This document shows, piece by piece, positions 31,711-41,533 of a stretch of 64,000 bases of DNA. Origin of the DNA: Olivibacter jilunii (GTDB lineage Bacteria > Bacteroidota > Bacteroidia > Sphingobacteriales > Sphingobacteriaceae); contig NZ_LR027849.1 of the NCBI RefSeq assembly GCF_900607235.1, positions 620,001 to 684,000 on the forward strand, in the 5' to 3' direction. The position numbers were made by a program, and so were the translations under genes. The notes under the pieces were generated by a model. The model did not search any database. It was not told where the DNA came from and saw only the letters and a list, made by a program, of their open reading frames with translations. Positions within the stretch are counted from its first letter, which is position 1, and every line of letters begins with the position of its first letter.

Positions 31711-34700
31711 ATGGGATTTAGTGCCTTTTTTACACTGAAGAATAATGTGGACGCCATTCGGATTGCATTGCGCCAGCAGGAAGGCCAAGCTTTTTCAGAT
31801 GAAGAGCTGGAGTCTCTTCGCCAATATCGTGGATTTGGCGGAATACCTGCCATTCATTATGGTATCGGCGACCGGCAATCCTGGATTGATCAGGGTGCTA
31901 CTTCCGGAGATCTACGCCTTCATGAAAATGTACAGGAATTATACCAATTAATACAGGACAATTTCAGTCCGGAAGAAAATAAGCTTATTGTAGATTCCTT
32001 ACGTAACAGTGTACTCACCTCATTTTACACACCCGATTTTTTTCCGGAGGCTGTCTTTCGGGCCATCCGGGAACAAGGGATCGAACCGAAATCATTTTAT
32101 GACCCAAGTGCAGGTTCGGGTGTTTTTGTCGAGAAGGCGCTTGCGGAGTTTCCCGAATTGCAACGGGTAACGGCAGTGGAGAAGGATTACCTGACCGGTA
32201 TGATCCTTACTTGCCTTAGTTCGTCCAACCGTGTCGATACCAAGGTACACATTGGACCATTTGAAGAAACCGACAGGTCGGAGAACGGAACTTATGATCT
32301 TATATCCAGTAATATTCCTTTTGGCAGCTTTTTAGTGGACGATCCGGATTATCCCGATAAAAAAATTTCTGGCAGGATTCATTCTTATTTTTTCGCCAAG
32401 GGACTCGATAAACTGGCGGATGGCGGATTACTTGTTTACCTAACCACGGATACATTTCTGAACAGGCCGGGCAATGAATTTGCGCGTCGATATGTGTTTG
32501 AACGAGCGGATTTTGTCAGCCTGGCAGTACTGCCGGAAAACCTGATGCAAGATACAGGAGGCACCGAAGCACCTTCCCAATTGTTGATATTGCAAAAGCA
32601 TGTTGGAAAAAAGGGCCTGTCACCGGAGGAAGAACTGTTGGTAAAATCCATAACCCAAATGAACGAATTCGGGGAATTCACCGTCAATGCCTATGTAGCG
32701 GAAAACCCGCGTTTATTGCTGGGAAATATTATTGAGGCGGGCAAGAACCAATATGGTAGACCGCAGACCGTGGTGAGGCAAAGCGGCGAAATTAGCGGTA
32801 TCGCTTTAGGACTCGCCGAAATATTAAAGGGGGATATTGATCAGCGCTTTGATTTCGAAAAATTTCAAGGGGTTAAGTTGGTCAAGAGTGCGCGCGAATC
32901 ACGCTCGGGAGATTCCTTTGAGTACCTGGAAATGCCTGTAAAGCAGGATGCCCCCTCGGGAGCCCAGCTTGGCCTATTTGATACCATCGCACCTGAATTG
33001 ACCAATCGGGCCATTGACTATATTAAAGAAGCAGACGAGCGCATGATCCTGCGGAAGTCCGCCAAACTGCTGGGGATCATCCGGACCGCTGAAAGGCCCG
33101 ATCATGAGTCCATTGTATTGCTTACGGCCAGGCATCGCCGGTGGAACCGGTATATGTACCAAATGGTTTCCAATGTAAACGGCCCATCCTATTCCATTGG
33201 ATGGATGAGTGCCAAGTCCTTCAATGTGGCACTTAAAGATCTTGGAGCGGAATTAAAACGTTTCCCTTATACTTTTCTGTTTGAGGGCGATAAAAGTCTG
33301 GAGCACTATGTAGAACTTGCAAAAGACAGAAACAATTTTGTAAGTCCCATTGAACCCTATTACCGGAATGGAACGCTGGTAATCCATCAGGGGAAGGCCG
33401 GCCTGCTGGAAGAAGTAGACCATGAGGCCGGCCATGCGAGCTTTAAAAAGCTGCAGTTAAAAAATGAAACACCGGGACTATATGCCGGCTATACCGCTCT
33501 TCGGCATGCTTTTCTGGAACTTTCCGAAGTCGAAGGAAAGGATTTATCCGCGGTAGAGTCCTTACGGGAAAGCCTTCGGCACCGGTATGAGACCTTTACG
33601 GCGGCTTTCGGATTGTTGAATTCAAAGAAGAACAGCTCACTTTTATTGCAAGATGAGGCATATGGACTGATGGTTCTTTCTTCATTGGAGCGAAGACAGG
33701 GTGAAGAGTACGTGCCGGCTGATATTCTTTATACGGCAGTAAAAGGCGTTGAAGAGCGGATTCTGGTCGATGAGCCCCAGGAGGCACTGGGTATCTGTCT
33801 GAACCGGCATGGCAAGGTTCGACTGGATGTGATTACGGAATTATGTCAGCAGCCGCAGGAGGAGGTGATCGAAGCCCTGGAGCATAAAATTTTTATTAAT
33901 CCGATTAACGGGCACTGGGAGACCAGGGATCAGTTTCTTTCCGGTAATGTGGTAGATAAACTGGACCTTGTGGAGCGCATCGCAGCTGAGCATCCGGATA
34001 ACCTCTACTATGAAAAAAGTTTGAAGGCGCTGAAAGGGGTACAACCGATGAAAATTCCCTTTGAGTTATTGGAGTTCAATTTTGGTCAGCGCTGGATGCC
34101 TGTAAAATATTTCGAGCGGTACGGAAAGGAACTTTTTGAAACGGAGGTAAAGGTGGATTACCTGGAGTCCATGGATGCTTATGGTGTGCAGATACCCCGG
34201 CGAAATGAAGTCACTGATAGGGATTTTATGATTGTGCCCAAGAGCGGATCAAATATGTTGGCACATGCCCTTTTTAAACACGCACTGGAAAATACCGCTC
34301 CTTATTTCACCTATACGGTTAAGAATGGCGATGTATCCGTCCGCTTACCGGACACGGAAGCGACGCAACTGGCCCATGAAAAAGTGGAACGGATCAGGTC
34401 CGGTTTCGGTGAATGGTTAAGGCGCCTCCCCGATGAAGAGAAAAGATACCTGGAAAACTACTATAACCGACTTTTCAATTGCTATACCCTTCGGGAATAC
34501 GATGGTAGCCATCAAACCTTTCCGGGACTCGATTGGGAGGGACTTAAACGTATCGGAATTCATAAAATCCACCAATCACAGTCGGACGGTGTTTGGCGTA
34601 TTGTTCAGAATAACGGGGCGTTGATCGATCATGCCGTGGGATTGGGAAAGACCTTGATTATGATCCTTGCCGCGCAGGAGCTGAAGCGGTTGGGCATTTG

Positions 34701-37236
34701 TAAAAAGCCCATGATCGCAGCCCTGAATGCCAATGCATCGGAGATTGCAAAAATCTATAAAACGGCTTATCCTTCCGCACGGATCATGGTGCCCGGCGAA
34801 AAGGATTTTGAAAAAAAGAATCGCCAGCGACTGTTTTTTGAGATAAAGAACAATAACGTGGATTGTATCATTGTCACCCACGATCAGTTTATAAAGATCC
34901 AGCAGTCCCCTAAAATCCAAATGCAGATATTTCAGGCTGAACTGGATGCGATTGAAAAGGATTTAAATGATTTAAAAGGTCGCGGTGATGAGATCACCAA
35001 ATCGATGAGGAAGGGAATGGAAATCCGTAAGAGCAACCTTTTGGTTCGCTTAACATCGGCAAAGCGATCCATGGACAGCCGGCGCGATAAAGATGTTTTC
35101 TTTGAGGACATGGGCATTGACCACCTATTTGTTGATGAATCGCATGGCTTTAAGAACCTCTTGTTCACTACGCGGCATAATCGGGTTTCCGGTTTGGGCA
35201 ACCAGGAAGGCTCCCAAAAAGCTTTGAATATGTTATTTGCCCTACGGACCCTGCAGGAGCGTCGTAATTCAGATATGTGTGCCACTTTTTTATCCGGTAC
35301 ACCCATATCAAACAGCCTGACGGAAATGTTCCTGATCTTCAAGTACCTCACGCCTCGGGAATTGGAGCGCCAACATATCCAGAATTTTGACGCATGGGCG
35401 GCCATTTTTGCAAAAAAGAGTGTTGACTATGAATTTTCAGTTACCAACCAGATTATTGCCAAAGAACGGTTCAGGCATTTCGTGAACGTACCGGAGCTCG
35501 CCGTATCCTATAACCGGATTACCGACTATAAAACAGCCGACCATATCAAGCTGGATAAACCGGCATTGGAGGAGTACCTGATCAATATCAAACCCAATGC
35601 CGATCAGGAGGTCTTTACCCAGCGATTGGTGCAGTTTGCCAAAACAGGCAATGCGCAACTGATCGGGAAGGAGCGATTGACTCCCAATGAGGAAAAGAGC
35701 AGGATGCTGCTGGCGACGAACCTAGCGAAGAAGATGGCTGTGGATATGCGTTTGATCAATCCCTATAAATATGGAGACGATCCGAACAATAAAATCAATA
35801 CCTGCGCCCGTAAGGCCTATCAGCACTATATAGAGTTCATGGAACATAAAGGCACCCAGATCATTTTCTGCGATGTTGGTACACCGGGGACCAAGGGGTT
35901 CAATATGTATGAAGCGATGCGTGATGCGCTGATCAAACAGGGTGTACCGTCAGAGGAAATAACCTTTATACATGACTGGCCGAGAGATGAACGGGAGAAG
36001 CTTTTTGAAAAGATGAATGAGGGTAAGATCCGTTTTCTATTGGGGAGCACGGGTAAGGCGGGTACGGCACTTAATGTACAAAAGCGGGTGATAGCCATGC
36101 ATCATTTGGACATTCCCTGGAAACCGTCGGAATTGGATCAACGCAATGGTCGCGGGTCGAGACCGAAAAATGAAATTGCGAAATTATATAAAGGAAATAA
36201 AGTATATAACTACATCTACGCTACGGAAAAATCACTGGACAACTATAAGTTCAATTTACTGAAAGTGAAACAGTTATTTATCAGTCAATTGAAGAGCAAT
36301 AAATTGTATACGCGAACACTGGACGAAGGTGCCTTTGATGAGGAAAGCGGAATGAACTATGCGGAATATATCGCTGTCTTATCCGGAGACACTTCGCTGT
36401 TGGAGAAAAGTAAGCTGGAGAAAAAGGTCGCCCTGTTGGAAAGCCTGAAAATGGCCCACTATAACGAACAGCGGAGGAATACCTGGGAATTTGGGGATCT
36501 GGAAAGAAAGTACGCCGGAAATAAGCGGGTACTCGATCTGATCCGCGTGGATGAGCAGGAATATTCATCCAGGCTTCAATGGAAAGACACAGGGCAAAAG
36601 CTGAATCCCATCCAACTGGATGGCTTTACAGGAAAGGATTCAGAGGCCATCGGAAATTTTTTAATTCAATTGCATAAAACCTACCGGCCTAAGGAGGCTG
36701 ATGAAAAAAAGAAGATCGGGACACTGTATGGGTTTGATCTGTTTTTGTCTCAAAAAAAGGTAGATATTTTTGAAGAGAATCGGATGGAGACGAAGCCTGT
36801 TAACTTCTTTTATGCGCAACGGGACGGGGGTGAAATCAAATATACCTATAATGGGGGGCAGCCTATGGCCAATCCGAAGCTTACCGCGCGCTTATTTCTT
36901 CATGCGATCGATCGCTGTATTGACCTGAAAGAAAACTATGAACGCGATGACAGGAGCCTTGCGGATAAAATTGAGAACATGAAGCGCTTCGTCCATAAGC
37001 CTTTTGATCGGGAGGAGGAACTGGCCCGTTTGAAGGTGGACCTGGATAACCTTTCACGTCAAATATTGATCAATATACAGGATAAGGAGCGGAAAGAAGC
37101 TGAAGAAATAACGAATCCCGACAAAGTGGACATGAAACCGGTCATTGCCGACGTGATGCTCGATGACGGGAAAGTGATTGCGCTCAATAGTAGGAATATT
37201 TCCGGAGATAGCGGAAAAAAAGGGATGCGGGTATAA
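31711..37236 (+). CDS. N6-adenine DNA methylase-helicase fusion, 1841 aa
   Basis: N-terminal methyltransferase: AdoMet motif I DPSAGSGVF at about residues 132-140 and catalytic motif IV as SNIPFGSF near 199 (in place of NPPF). Helicase: Walker A AVGLGKT near 970, motif II DESH near 1140, motif III LSGTPISN near 1193, motif VI QRNGRGSRP near 1476. The layout is that of the large Bacteroidetes ICE methylase-SNF2-type helicases (BmhA-like), which are thought to modify transferring DNA and evade host restriction. About 1800 aa is the usual size. Cytoplasmic. It ends 11 bp before traF. Confidence 0.9.
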   Translation: MGFSAFFTLKNNVDAIRIALRQQEGQAFSDEELESLRQYRGFGGIPAIHYGIGDRQSWIDQGATSGDLRLHENVQELYQLIQDNFSPEENKLIVDSLRNSVLTSFYTPDFFPEAVFRAIREQGIEPKSFYDPSAGSGVFVEKALAEFPELQRVTAVEKDYLTGMILTCLSSSNRVDTKVHIGPFEETDRSENGTYDLISSNIPFGSFLVDDPDYPDKKISGRIHSYFFAKGLDKLADGGLLVYLTTDTFLNRPGNEFARRYVFERADFVSLAVLPENLMQDTGGTEAPSQLLILQKHVGKKGLSPEEELLVKSITQMNEFGEFTVNAYVAENPRLLLGNIIEAGKNQYGRPQTVVRQSGEISGIALGLAEILKGDIDQRFDFEKFQGVKLVKSARESRSGDSFEYLEMPVKQDAPSGAQLGLFDTIAPELTNRAIDYIKEADERMILRKSAKLLGIIRTAERPDHESIVLLTARHRRWNRYMYQMVSNVNGPSYSIGWMSAKSFNVALKDLGAELKRFPYTFLFEGDKSLEHYVELAKDRNNFVSPIEPYYRNGTLVIHQGKAGLLEEVDHEAGHASFKKLQLKNETPGLYAGYTALRHAFLELSEVEGKDLSAVESLRESLRHRYETFTAAFGLLNSKKNSSLLLQDEAYGLMVLSSLERRQGEEYVPADILYTAVKGVEERILVDEPQEALGICLNRHGKVRLDVITELCQQPQEEVIEALEHKIFINPINGHWETRDQFLSGNVVDKLDLVERIAAEHPDNLYYEKSLKALKGVQPMKIPFELLEFNFGQRWMPVKYFERYGKELFETEVKVDYLESMDAYGVQIPRRNEVTDRDFMIVPKSGSNMLAHALFKHALENTAPYFTYTVKNGDVSVRLPDTEATQLAHEKVERIRSGFGEWLRRLPDEEKRYLENYYNRLFNCYTLREYDGSHQTFPGLDWEGLKRIGIHKIHQSQSDGVWRIVQNNGALIDHAVGLGKTLIMILAAQELKRLGICKKPMIAALNANASEIAKIYKTAYPSARIMVPGEKDFEKKNRQRLFFEIKNNNVDCIIVTHDQFIKIQQSPKIQMQIFQAELDAIEKDLNDLKGRGDEITKSMRKGMEIRKSNLLVRLTSAKRSMDSRRDKDVFFEDMGIDHLFVDESHGFKNLLFTTRHNRVSGLGNQEGSQKALNMLFALRTLQERRNSDMCATFLSGTPISNSLTEMFLIFKYLTPRELERQHIQNFDAWAAIFAKKSVDYEFSVTNQIIAKERFRHFVNVPELAVSYNRITDYKTADHIKLDKPALEEYLINIKPNADQEVFTQRLVQFAKTGNAQLIGKERLTPNEEKSRMLLATNLAKKMAVDMRLINPYKYGDDPNNKINTCARKAYQHYIEFMEHKGTQIIFCDVGTPGTKGFNMYEAMRDALIKQGVPSEEITFIHDWPRDEREKLFEKMNEGKIRFLLGSTGKAGTALNVQKRVIAMHHLDIPWKPSELDQRNGRGSRPKNEIAKLYKGNKVYNYIYATEKSLDNYKFNLLKVKQLFISQLKSNKLYTRTLDEGAFDEESGMNYAEYIAVLSGDTSLLEKSKLEKKVALLESLKMAHYNEQRRNTWEFGDLERKYAGNKRVLDLIRVDEQEYSSRLQWKDTGQKLNPIQLDGFTGKDSEAIGNFLIQLHKTYRPKEADEKKKIGTLYGFDLFLSQKKVDIFEENRMETKPVNFFYAQRDGGEIKYTYNGGQPMANPKLTARLFLHAIDRCIDLKENYERDDRSLADKIENMKRFVHKPFDREEELARLKVDLDNLSRQILINIQDKERKEAEEITNPDKVDMKPVIADVMLDDGKVIALNSRNISGDSGKKGMRV

Positions 37237-37246
37237 GAAAAAGTAT

Positions 37247-37588
37247 ATGGCAAGTATATATAGGATAAACAAAGGAGTCAATAAGCCGGTAGAGTTTCGC
37301 GGCCTAAAGGCGCAATATATATGGTATCTGGGCGGCGGTATTATTGCCCTGATGATCATTTATGCCGTGATGTACATCATTGGTCTGAATCAATATATAT
37401 GTCTTGCGGTTATTCTTTGCCTGGGTGCAGGTGTTGTCATGAAAGTATATCAGCTCAGTGATAAATATGGGGAGCACGGGATGATGAAGTCCATGGCAAG
37501 AAAATCAGTTCCCAAAACCATTAAATGCAACAGCCGCCGGGTTTTTATGGATCAGGAAAGGAAAATCCGGATACAACGAAGCAAATAG
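37247..37588 (+). CDS. traF: Conjugal transfer protein TraF (DUF4133)
   Basis: 113 aa from the ATG at 37247; an earlier in-frame start would overlap the helicase gene. Pattern 'YRINKGVNKPVEFRGLKAQYIWYLGGGIIALMIIYAVMYI', then a second hydrophobic segment 'CLAVILCLGAGVVMKVYQLSDKYGE'. This is DUF4133, the VirB3-like TraF, with two membrane helices. In CTnDOT traG follows directly; here about 5.9 kb of other genes separates them. Confidence 0.9.
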   Translation: MASIYRINKGVNKPVEFRGLKAQYIWYLGGGIIALMIIYAVMYIIGLNQYICLAVILCLGAGVVMKVYQLSDKYGEHGMMKSMARKSVPKTIKCNSRRVFMDQERKIRIQRSK

Positions 37589-37636
37589 GAAGCGATTGGT
37601 TTATTTGAACCGGATCGGACAATAGAGGTAAGAGCA

Positions 37637-38413
37637 ATGGGTGAATATGTAAAATACGGAAGTAAAGTGGTGAAGATCGGCACCTGTGAAAGCCTTTATT
37701 ACACGAGCTATGAAAAGTACCTGGGGGCTTTGTTTGCCGGTCAGTTAGGTTTCGTAGATGGTAATATTGACCCTCGGTATTATGCCAGACCAAATGCGGG
37801 CTTCCGGTTTCGCTTCCCTTTTCCCGATGAAGATAAGATGCCGATGGGGCATTCATTTGATCACTTTGATCGGGGGGTAAGTGTAAAGGTCGGGGCAGAT
37901 GTTTGGCATAATAAACAGCTCGATGCCAGCCAGTTGCACCTAGCTTTCACAAAGGATCATGTAGGACAGGTGATCGGAACGTTCCGATCAGGGGTCCTGG
38001 CGCCCGGCCCTGTCCCGGTACTTCCGGTCAAAAAACTACCGGAGACCATGATGTTGGATATCGTTTTCCAAAAACCTGTTTATAGGCAATCCGATGGTAA
38101 ATTCATTCTGGCACTGGTACTCCGTGAACCGATCACAGGTGACATGCGGCGGCTGGAGGAAGACAAAGATATCCGGAAGTTTTTAAAGGACCTGATCAAA
38201 TACCAGGTAGCACCGGACGGGGATCAACATACAAGGCAATTTTACAGGATGATCGGTGCCCGGGTGATGAAAGGCTATTCGCTGGAGTTAAACGGGCAAC
38301 GGCAGCTCCGGAGCGCTGACGTGGAACAAAAAATGCTATCTGCGCCAAACGACACTTTAAGAAGGACTCGACATTTTGTCGGTAATACGAAAATCAGGAA
38401 CCGCCATTTGTAA
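37637..38413 (+). CDS. Hypothetical protein following traF
   Basis: 258 aa. Opens MGEYVKYGSKVVKIGTCESLYYTSYEKYL and has 'PNAGFRFRFPFPDEDK' and 'RRTRHFVGNTKIRNRHL' near the end. Beta-rich N-terminal half, helical end. No signal peptide. A protein of this layout often occurs near traF/traG in Chitinophaga-type elements as I recall; function unknown. It does not have the family R module. Confidence 0.65.
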   Translation: MGEYVKYGSKVVKIGTCESLYYTSYEKYLGALFAGQLGFVDGNIDPRYYARPNAGFRFRFPFPDEDKMPMGHSFDHFDRGVSVKVGADVWHNKQLDASQLHLAFTKDHVGQVIGTFRSGVLAPGPVPVLPVKKLPETMMLDIVFQKPVYRQSDGKFILALVLREPITGDMRRLEEDKDIRKFLKDLIKYQVAPDGDQHTRQFYRMIGARVMKGYSLELNGQRQLRSADVEQKMLSAPNDTLRRTRHFVGNTKIRNRHL

Positions 38414-38499
38414 ATAGGCCGGGGCAATGCGATTGGGCGCCGGGAGTGCCGTTTTATAGTCAACTTAATTTTCAGGAATTGGATAGAAGGGAAAAAGGT

Positions 38500-38958
38500 A
38501 TGGAAAAAAAGAATGTGACAGGGAATGATCGTGAATTACCTAAAAAAGTAATCGGCGGAATCACCTTCCTGGTAGATGTGGCTTATGGTGAGATACGTGA
38601 ACAGCATGTTCCTCAAAATACAATCCTGTTCAATCAAATGCGGGATACCGGTAAGAATTATGAATTCGACTATTCACCTTATTGGCGGAATGTTGCTTAT
38701 ACCTGGACACGTCCGTATTTTAAAATAGAACTGGATTACATGGTGAAACTTGATCCGGAGCGGATGGCTAAAAAGTATGGATTGGCTATTGACCAATTAC
38801 CACAAAGGGATAGTCAACTGGTTTGTGACCCGGGATTAATAAAAGACCGCTTGGCGGGAAATCTGCCGAGGATTAAAATTCATGGCGAACGCTATATCGT
38901 TGATCTGGAGCAAAAAGAGCTCCGGCCGGAAAAGGCAAAAGGCAAACCTTTGATTTAA
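38500..38958 (+). CDS. Family R protein R1, 5' half of a frameshifted gene
   Basis: 152 aa from the ATG at 38500 (MEKKNVTGND). It carries a complete first module: 'GGITFLVDVAYGEIR', 'YEFDYSPY', 'DYMVKLDPERMAKKYGLAI', and the start of a second ('LPRIKIHGERYIVDLEQKELR'). It ends abruptly after KAKGKPLI. The next frame continues FDLTQCEQPF.., which aligns with EIDLSQVPYT of R5, so the gene was probably one reading frame broken near 38930-38950 inside an AAAAGGC tandem repeat. Product likely truncated unless the shift is programmed or a sequence error. Confidence 0.7.
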   Translation: MEKKNVTGNDRELPKKVIGGITFLVDVAYGEIREQHVPQNTILFNQMRDTGKNYEFDYSPYWRNVAYTWTRPYFKIELDYMVKLDPERMAKKYGLAIDQLPQRDSQLVCDPGLIKDRLAGNLPRIKIHGERYIVDLEQKELRPEKAKGKPLI

Positions 38959-38993
38959 CACAGTGTGAACAACCTTTCTGTAGCGATGCCCAA

Positions 38994-39281
38994 ATGATGT
39001 TTTTGCTTGATAAACGGAAGAGGGAAATGATCATGGTTGACCCCTACATAACCGATATTTCACCCGATGCGGTCATGGTGATATTACCCCATGTCGGTCT
39101 TATGGACCCCTTTGTTTATGCAAAAAAGATGGGTTTAAGTTTGGATGAAACCCTGCGGATATTTCCCCTTCAACATGATCTGGAAGCCAGGATGTTCGAT
39201 ATGAAGTATTTTGGCGTCTCTTATGTTATGGAAAGGAATAGGAGGGACCGGAAGCAAGAGCAGAAAGGGTTAAAGTTATAA
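38994..39281 (+). CDS. Family R protein R1, 3' half of the frameshifted gene
   Basis: 95 aa in a different frame from 38500-38958. Its first residues (MMFLLDKRKREMIMVDPYITDISPDAVMVILP) continue the second module of R1, and the end (LMDPFVYAKKMGLSLDETL) supplies the 'DP..YA.K.G' motif. In-frame sequence upstream of the ATG is also family-like, which argues that this is not an independent gene. Translation as a separate protein from 38994 is possible but unlikely to give a folded module. Confidence 0.6.
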   Translation: MMFLLDKRKREMIMVDPYITDISPDAVMVILPHVGLMDPFVYAKKMGLSLDETLRIFPLQHDLEARMFDMKYFGVSYVMERNRRDRKQEQKGLKL

Positions 39282-39299
39282 ATTCAGGAAGAGAAGAAA

Positions 39300-39785
39300 A
39301 TGGAAAAGAAAACAGGCCGAAGAACCTTACCGGAATTCACTATCAAGGGAGTAACCTATTTAGTAGATGCAGAATTGGATTTGCTTATTCGCAAAGGTAA
39401 TCATAGAGACATAATCGACGTAAAATTCCTGGAATTTGGAGGGGGCTTCTATCTGGCGGATTTTGATTATGAAGAGAGAAGGTTGACTATGGATAAAAGC
39501 GAGGAAAACTATCCCGAAGTAGTGCAGGTTGAAATACCCCACATGCGTAAACTAGATCCCATTGGTTTTGCTTTAAAACATAAGTTGTCTTATGAGGAAA
39601 TGAAAGTACATAATGATTACACGATGAATGTCATTTTCCAGCAGAATATCATCAAGAACCTGACAGGTGCTAATCGAACTTCAGCGATAAAAAAAACCCA
39701 ATGGGCATTTGAAGATGAGAAGGTCAGGAAGGCGGTAAAGGACTATCATACCGTTAGGAAAGCCAGGCGACGGATGCATATGTAA
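39300..39785 (+). CDS. Family R protein R2 (one module)
   Basis: 161 aa. One module: 'KGVTYLVDAELDLLIR', 'FYLADFDYEERRLTM', 'VVQVEIPHMRKLDPIGFALKHKLS'. The end is a basic, helical tail (RKAVKDYHTVRKARRRMHM). It is the smallest member and best defines the module's limits (about residues 10-110). Start codon 18 bp after the R1 stop. Soluble. Function unknown. Confidence 0.75.
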   Translation: MEKKTGRRTLPEFTIKGVTYLVDAELDLLIRKGNHRDIIDVKFLEFGGGFYLADFDYEERRLTMDKSEENYPEVVQVEIPHMRKLDPIGFALKHKLSYEEMKVHNDYTMNVIFQQNIIKNLTGANRTSAIKKTQWAFEDEKVRKAVKDYHTVRKARRRMHM

Positions 39786-39834
39786 ATTGAAGGATTGGAT
39801 CGGTTAAAAGTAGACCGGTATTAAAAAGGATGTT

Positions 39835-40635
39835 ATGGTTGCGCGGATGATTATAGATGGCGATCTGTTCTTAATGGACACCCGGAAGGAAAGGTTCACA
39901 CAGATGGTAGGTAGTCATTATAATGAAATACCCTTTAAGGTACTGACGGATATAGGGGATTTTTATTATCTGGATTACGATCGCAGGACAAAAAATATGG
40001 TCAATATGGCCGATGGCAGGTTTCCCGGTGATTTTATGCCGGTTCATTTTCCGGCCGACCTGATTAAAAATGGCTACCTGGAAGCATCCCCCGACGCTGC
40101 CCGTTATAACGCGGCCAGTTTCCGGGAAGAGTGGGGAACCTTAGCGATCGACAAATCGATATTCGATCGGCTCGCCGGTATATTGCCTGTTATTGATATA
40201 GCCGGTGATTCTTATACCGTTGATTTAAACAGAAGGCAGTTACTCGGGAATGAGGGAGATTCAGTTATATCACTGGCCGGAGGGAATCCACATGATATGA
40301 TAAACCGTTTTTTTTATGATACAGAGCAAAAAAGGCAGGTAAACCTGGACTTACGATCCATCTCCGCGATGCCGGAGAACGTTGTGCTGGTAGAGGTTCC
40401 CCATATGGTAAGGCTTGATCCGATAGGTGCCGCGAGAGTGTACGGCTTACCGGATACCAAACTGCTTCTTAAAAGCCCGATAGAGCAAAATCTGAAAGCG
40501 GGCATTATCCGGCTAAGTGAAACAACGCTGCCGGAATTGATCAGGAGAAACCAACTTTCCATGGAGGGTCGAAGCGGTCCTGCAGAAACGAAGCGGTTGG
40601 AATTGGGATCACGGCGAATCATCAGTCATGGGTAA
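39835..40635 (+). CDS. Family R protein R3 (two modules)
   Basis: 266 aa. Module 1 spans residues ~5-110 with 'GDLFLMDTRKE', 'FYYLDYDRRTKNMVNM', 'FMPVHFPAD'. Module 2 spans ~117-230 with 'LPVIDIAGDSYTVDLNRRQLL', 'FFYDTEQKRQVNLDLRSIS', 'NVVLVEVPHMVRLDPIGAARVYGL'. A shared C-terminal segment 'NLKAGIIRLSETTLPELIRRNQ' also ends R4, R5 and R7. The linker 'I..RLAGILP' between modules is conserved. Cytoplasmic; no enzyme motif seen. Confidence 0.75.
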   Translation: MVARMIIDGDLFLMDTRKERFTQMVGSHYNEIPFKVLTDIGDFYYLDYDRRTKNMVNMADGRFPGDFMPVHFPADLIKNGYLEASPDAARYNAASFREEWGTLAIDKSIFDRLAGILPVIDIAGDSYTVDLNRRQLLGNEGDSVISLAGGNPHDMINRFFYDTEQKRQVNLDLRSISAMPENVVLVEVPHMVRLDPIGAARVYGLPDTKLLLKSPIEQNLKAGIIRLSETTLPELIRRNQLSMEGRSGPAETKRLELGSRRIISHG

Positions 40636-40698
40636 ATCCGAACATGCCGTTATACCGTAATTGGGTGTTGGAACTGAGGGGATGGCAAAATATATAGT

Positions 40699-41511
40699 AT
40701 GAGTGTACTTCCGGAAAAAATAATAGATGGGACTTGTTTTACTGTGGACGTAAATCTATCTGAAATGAGGGAAAAGGGAAAGCCGGACAATATCATCCCC
40801 TTCAGCGAGATGGATTGCCATCAGCAGGGAGGATACTTCTTTTACTATGATCGAAAGCTAAAGCAGCTGGCGGATTTATATACCGATCCGGCTGATATCC
40901 TGCAGGTTCGGACGGATGAAATGGTAAAGGTGGACCCGTCGGGGATGGCACGGAAGTATGGAATTGCAGTACAGGCTGTGCCCCAACGGGATTGTGATTG
41001 CCGTGCCGATGCGGAAGTCCTGAAACGAAAGCTCAATGGGGAAGCGCTGATGGTTTCCATTCTGGACCGGTCATTTAAAATCGATGAACGGGGCTTGGTC
41101 CCGGTTAAAGACACCGGCACCGGTATATTACTGCCCAATTGGCAAAATGGGTTCTATATGTCCAAATTTTCATTTTTTTATGATACGGTTACCGGAAAGC
41201 AGGTGAGTCTGCCGGCAGACATGATAACCCCACCCAAAGATGTACTGCTGGTTACCATTTCAAATCCACTTTCAACGCTGATCGGATTGCGTAGGTTAAA
41301 AATGAATTATCGTGGCGACGTGGAGGTTTTAAAGAACTGCCGCTTGCAGATAAATTTTGAAACCCGGGTTTTTCCTTTATCGGAATCAATTGTTCCTGAA
41401 ATCATTAAAGAAAACAGGGCGGAAATGGTCAAGGGTTCTGCAAGACCCGTCAGTCAAAAATATCCATCATTGAAAGGTGGAAAAAGAAGGATTCATTCGA
41501 AAGGGTATTAA
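40699..41511 (+). CDS. Family R protein R4 (two modules)
   Basis: 270 aa. Module 1: 'IDGTCFTVDVNLSEMREKG', 'YFFYYDRKLKQL', 'VRTDEMVKVDPSGMARKYGIAVQAVPQRD', very close to R1. Module 2: 'SILDRSFKIDERGL', 'SFFYDTVTGKQVSLPADMI', 'DVLLVTISNPLSTLIGLR', where the usual DP is missing. C-terminal 'RVFPLSESIVPEIIKENRAEM' as in R3. No signal peptide. Overlap with R5 avoided by the chosen R5 start. Confidence 0.75.
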   Translation: MSVLPEKIIDGTCFTVDVNLSEMREKGKPDNIIPFSEMDCHQQGGYFFYYDRKLKQLADLYTDPADILQVRTDEMVKVDPSGMARKYGIAVQAVPQRDCDCRADAEVLKRKLNGEALMVSILDRSFKIDERGLVPVKDTGTGILLPNWQNGFYMSKFSFFYDTVTGKQVSLPADMITPPKDVLLVTISNPLSTLIGLRRLKMNYRGDVEVLKNCRLQINFETRVFPLSESIVPEIIKENRAEMVKGSARPVSQKYPSLKGGKRRIHSKGY

Positions 41512-41533
41512 TTCAGAAAATGTGTCAGTGGTT

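Noticed and set aside
31170-31853. Minus-strand reading of 227 codons
   Set aside because: Antisense to the DUF1896-like gene and the start of the methylase-helicase; shadow.
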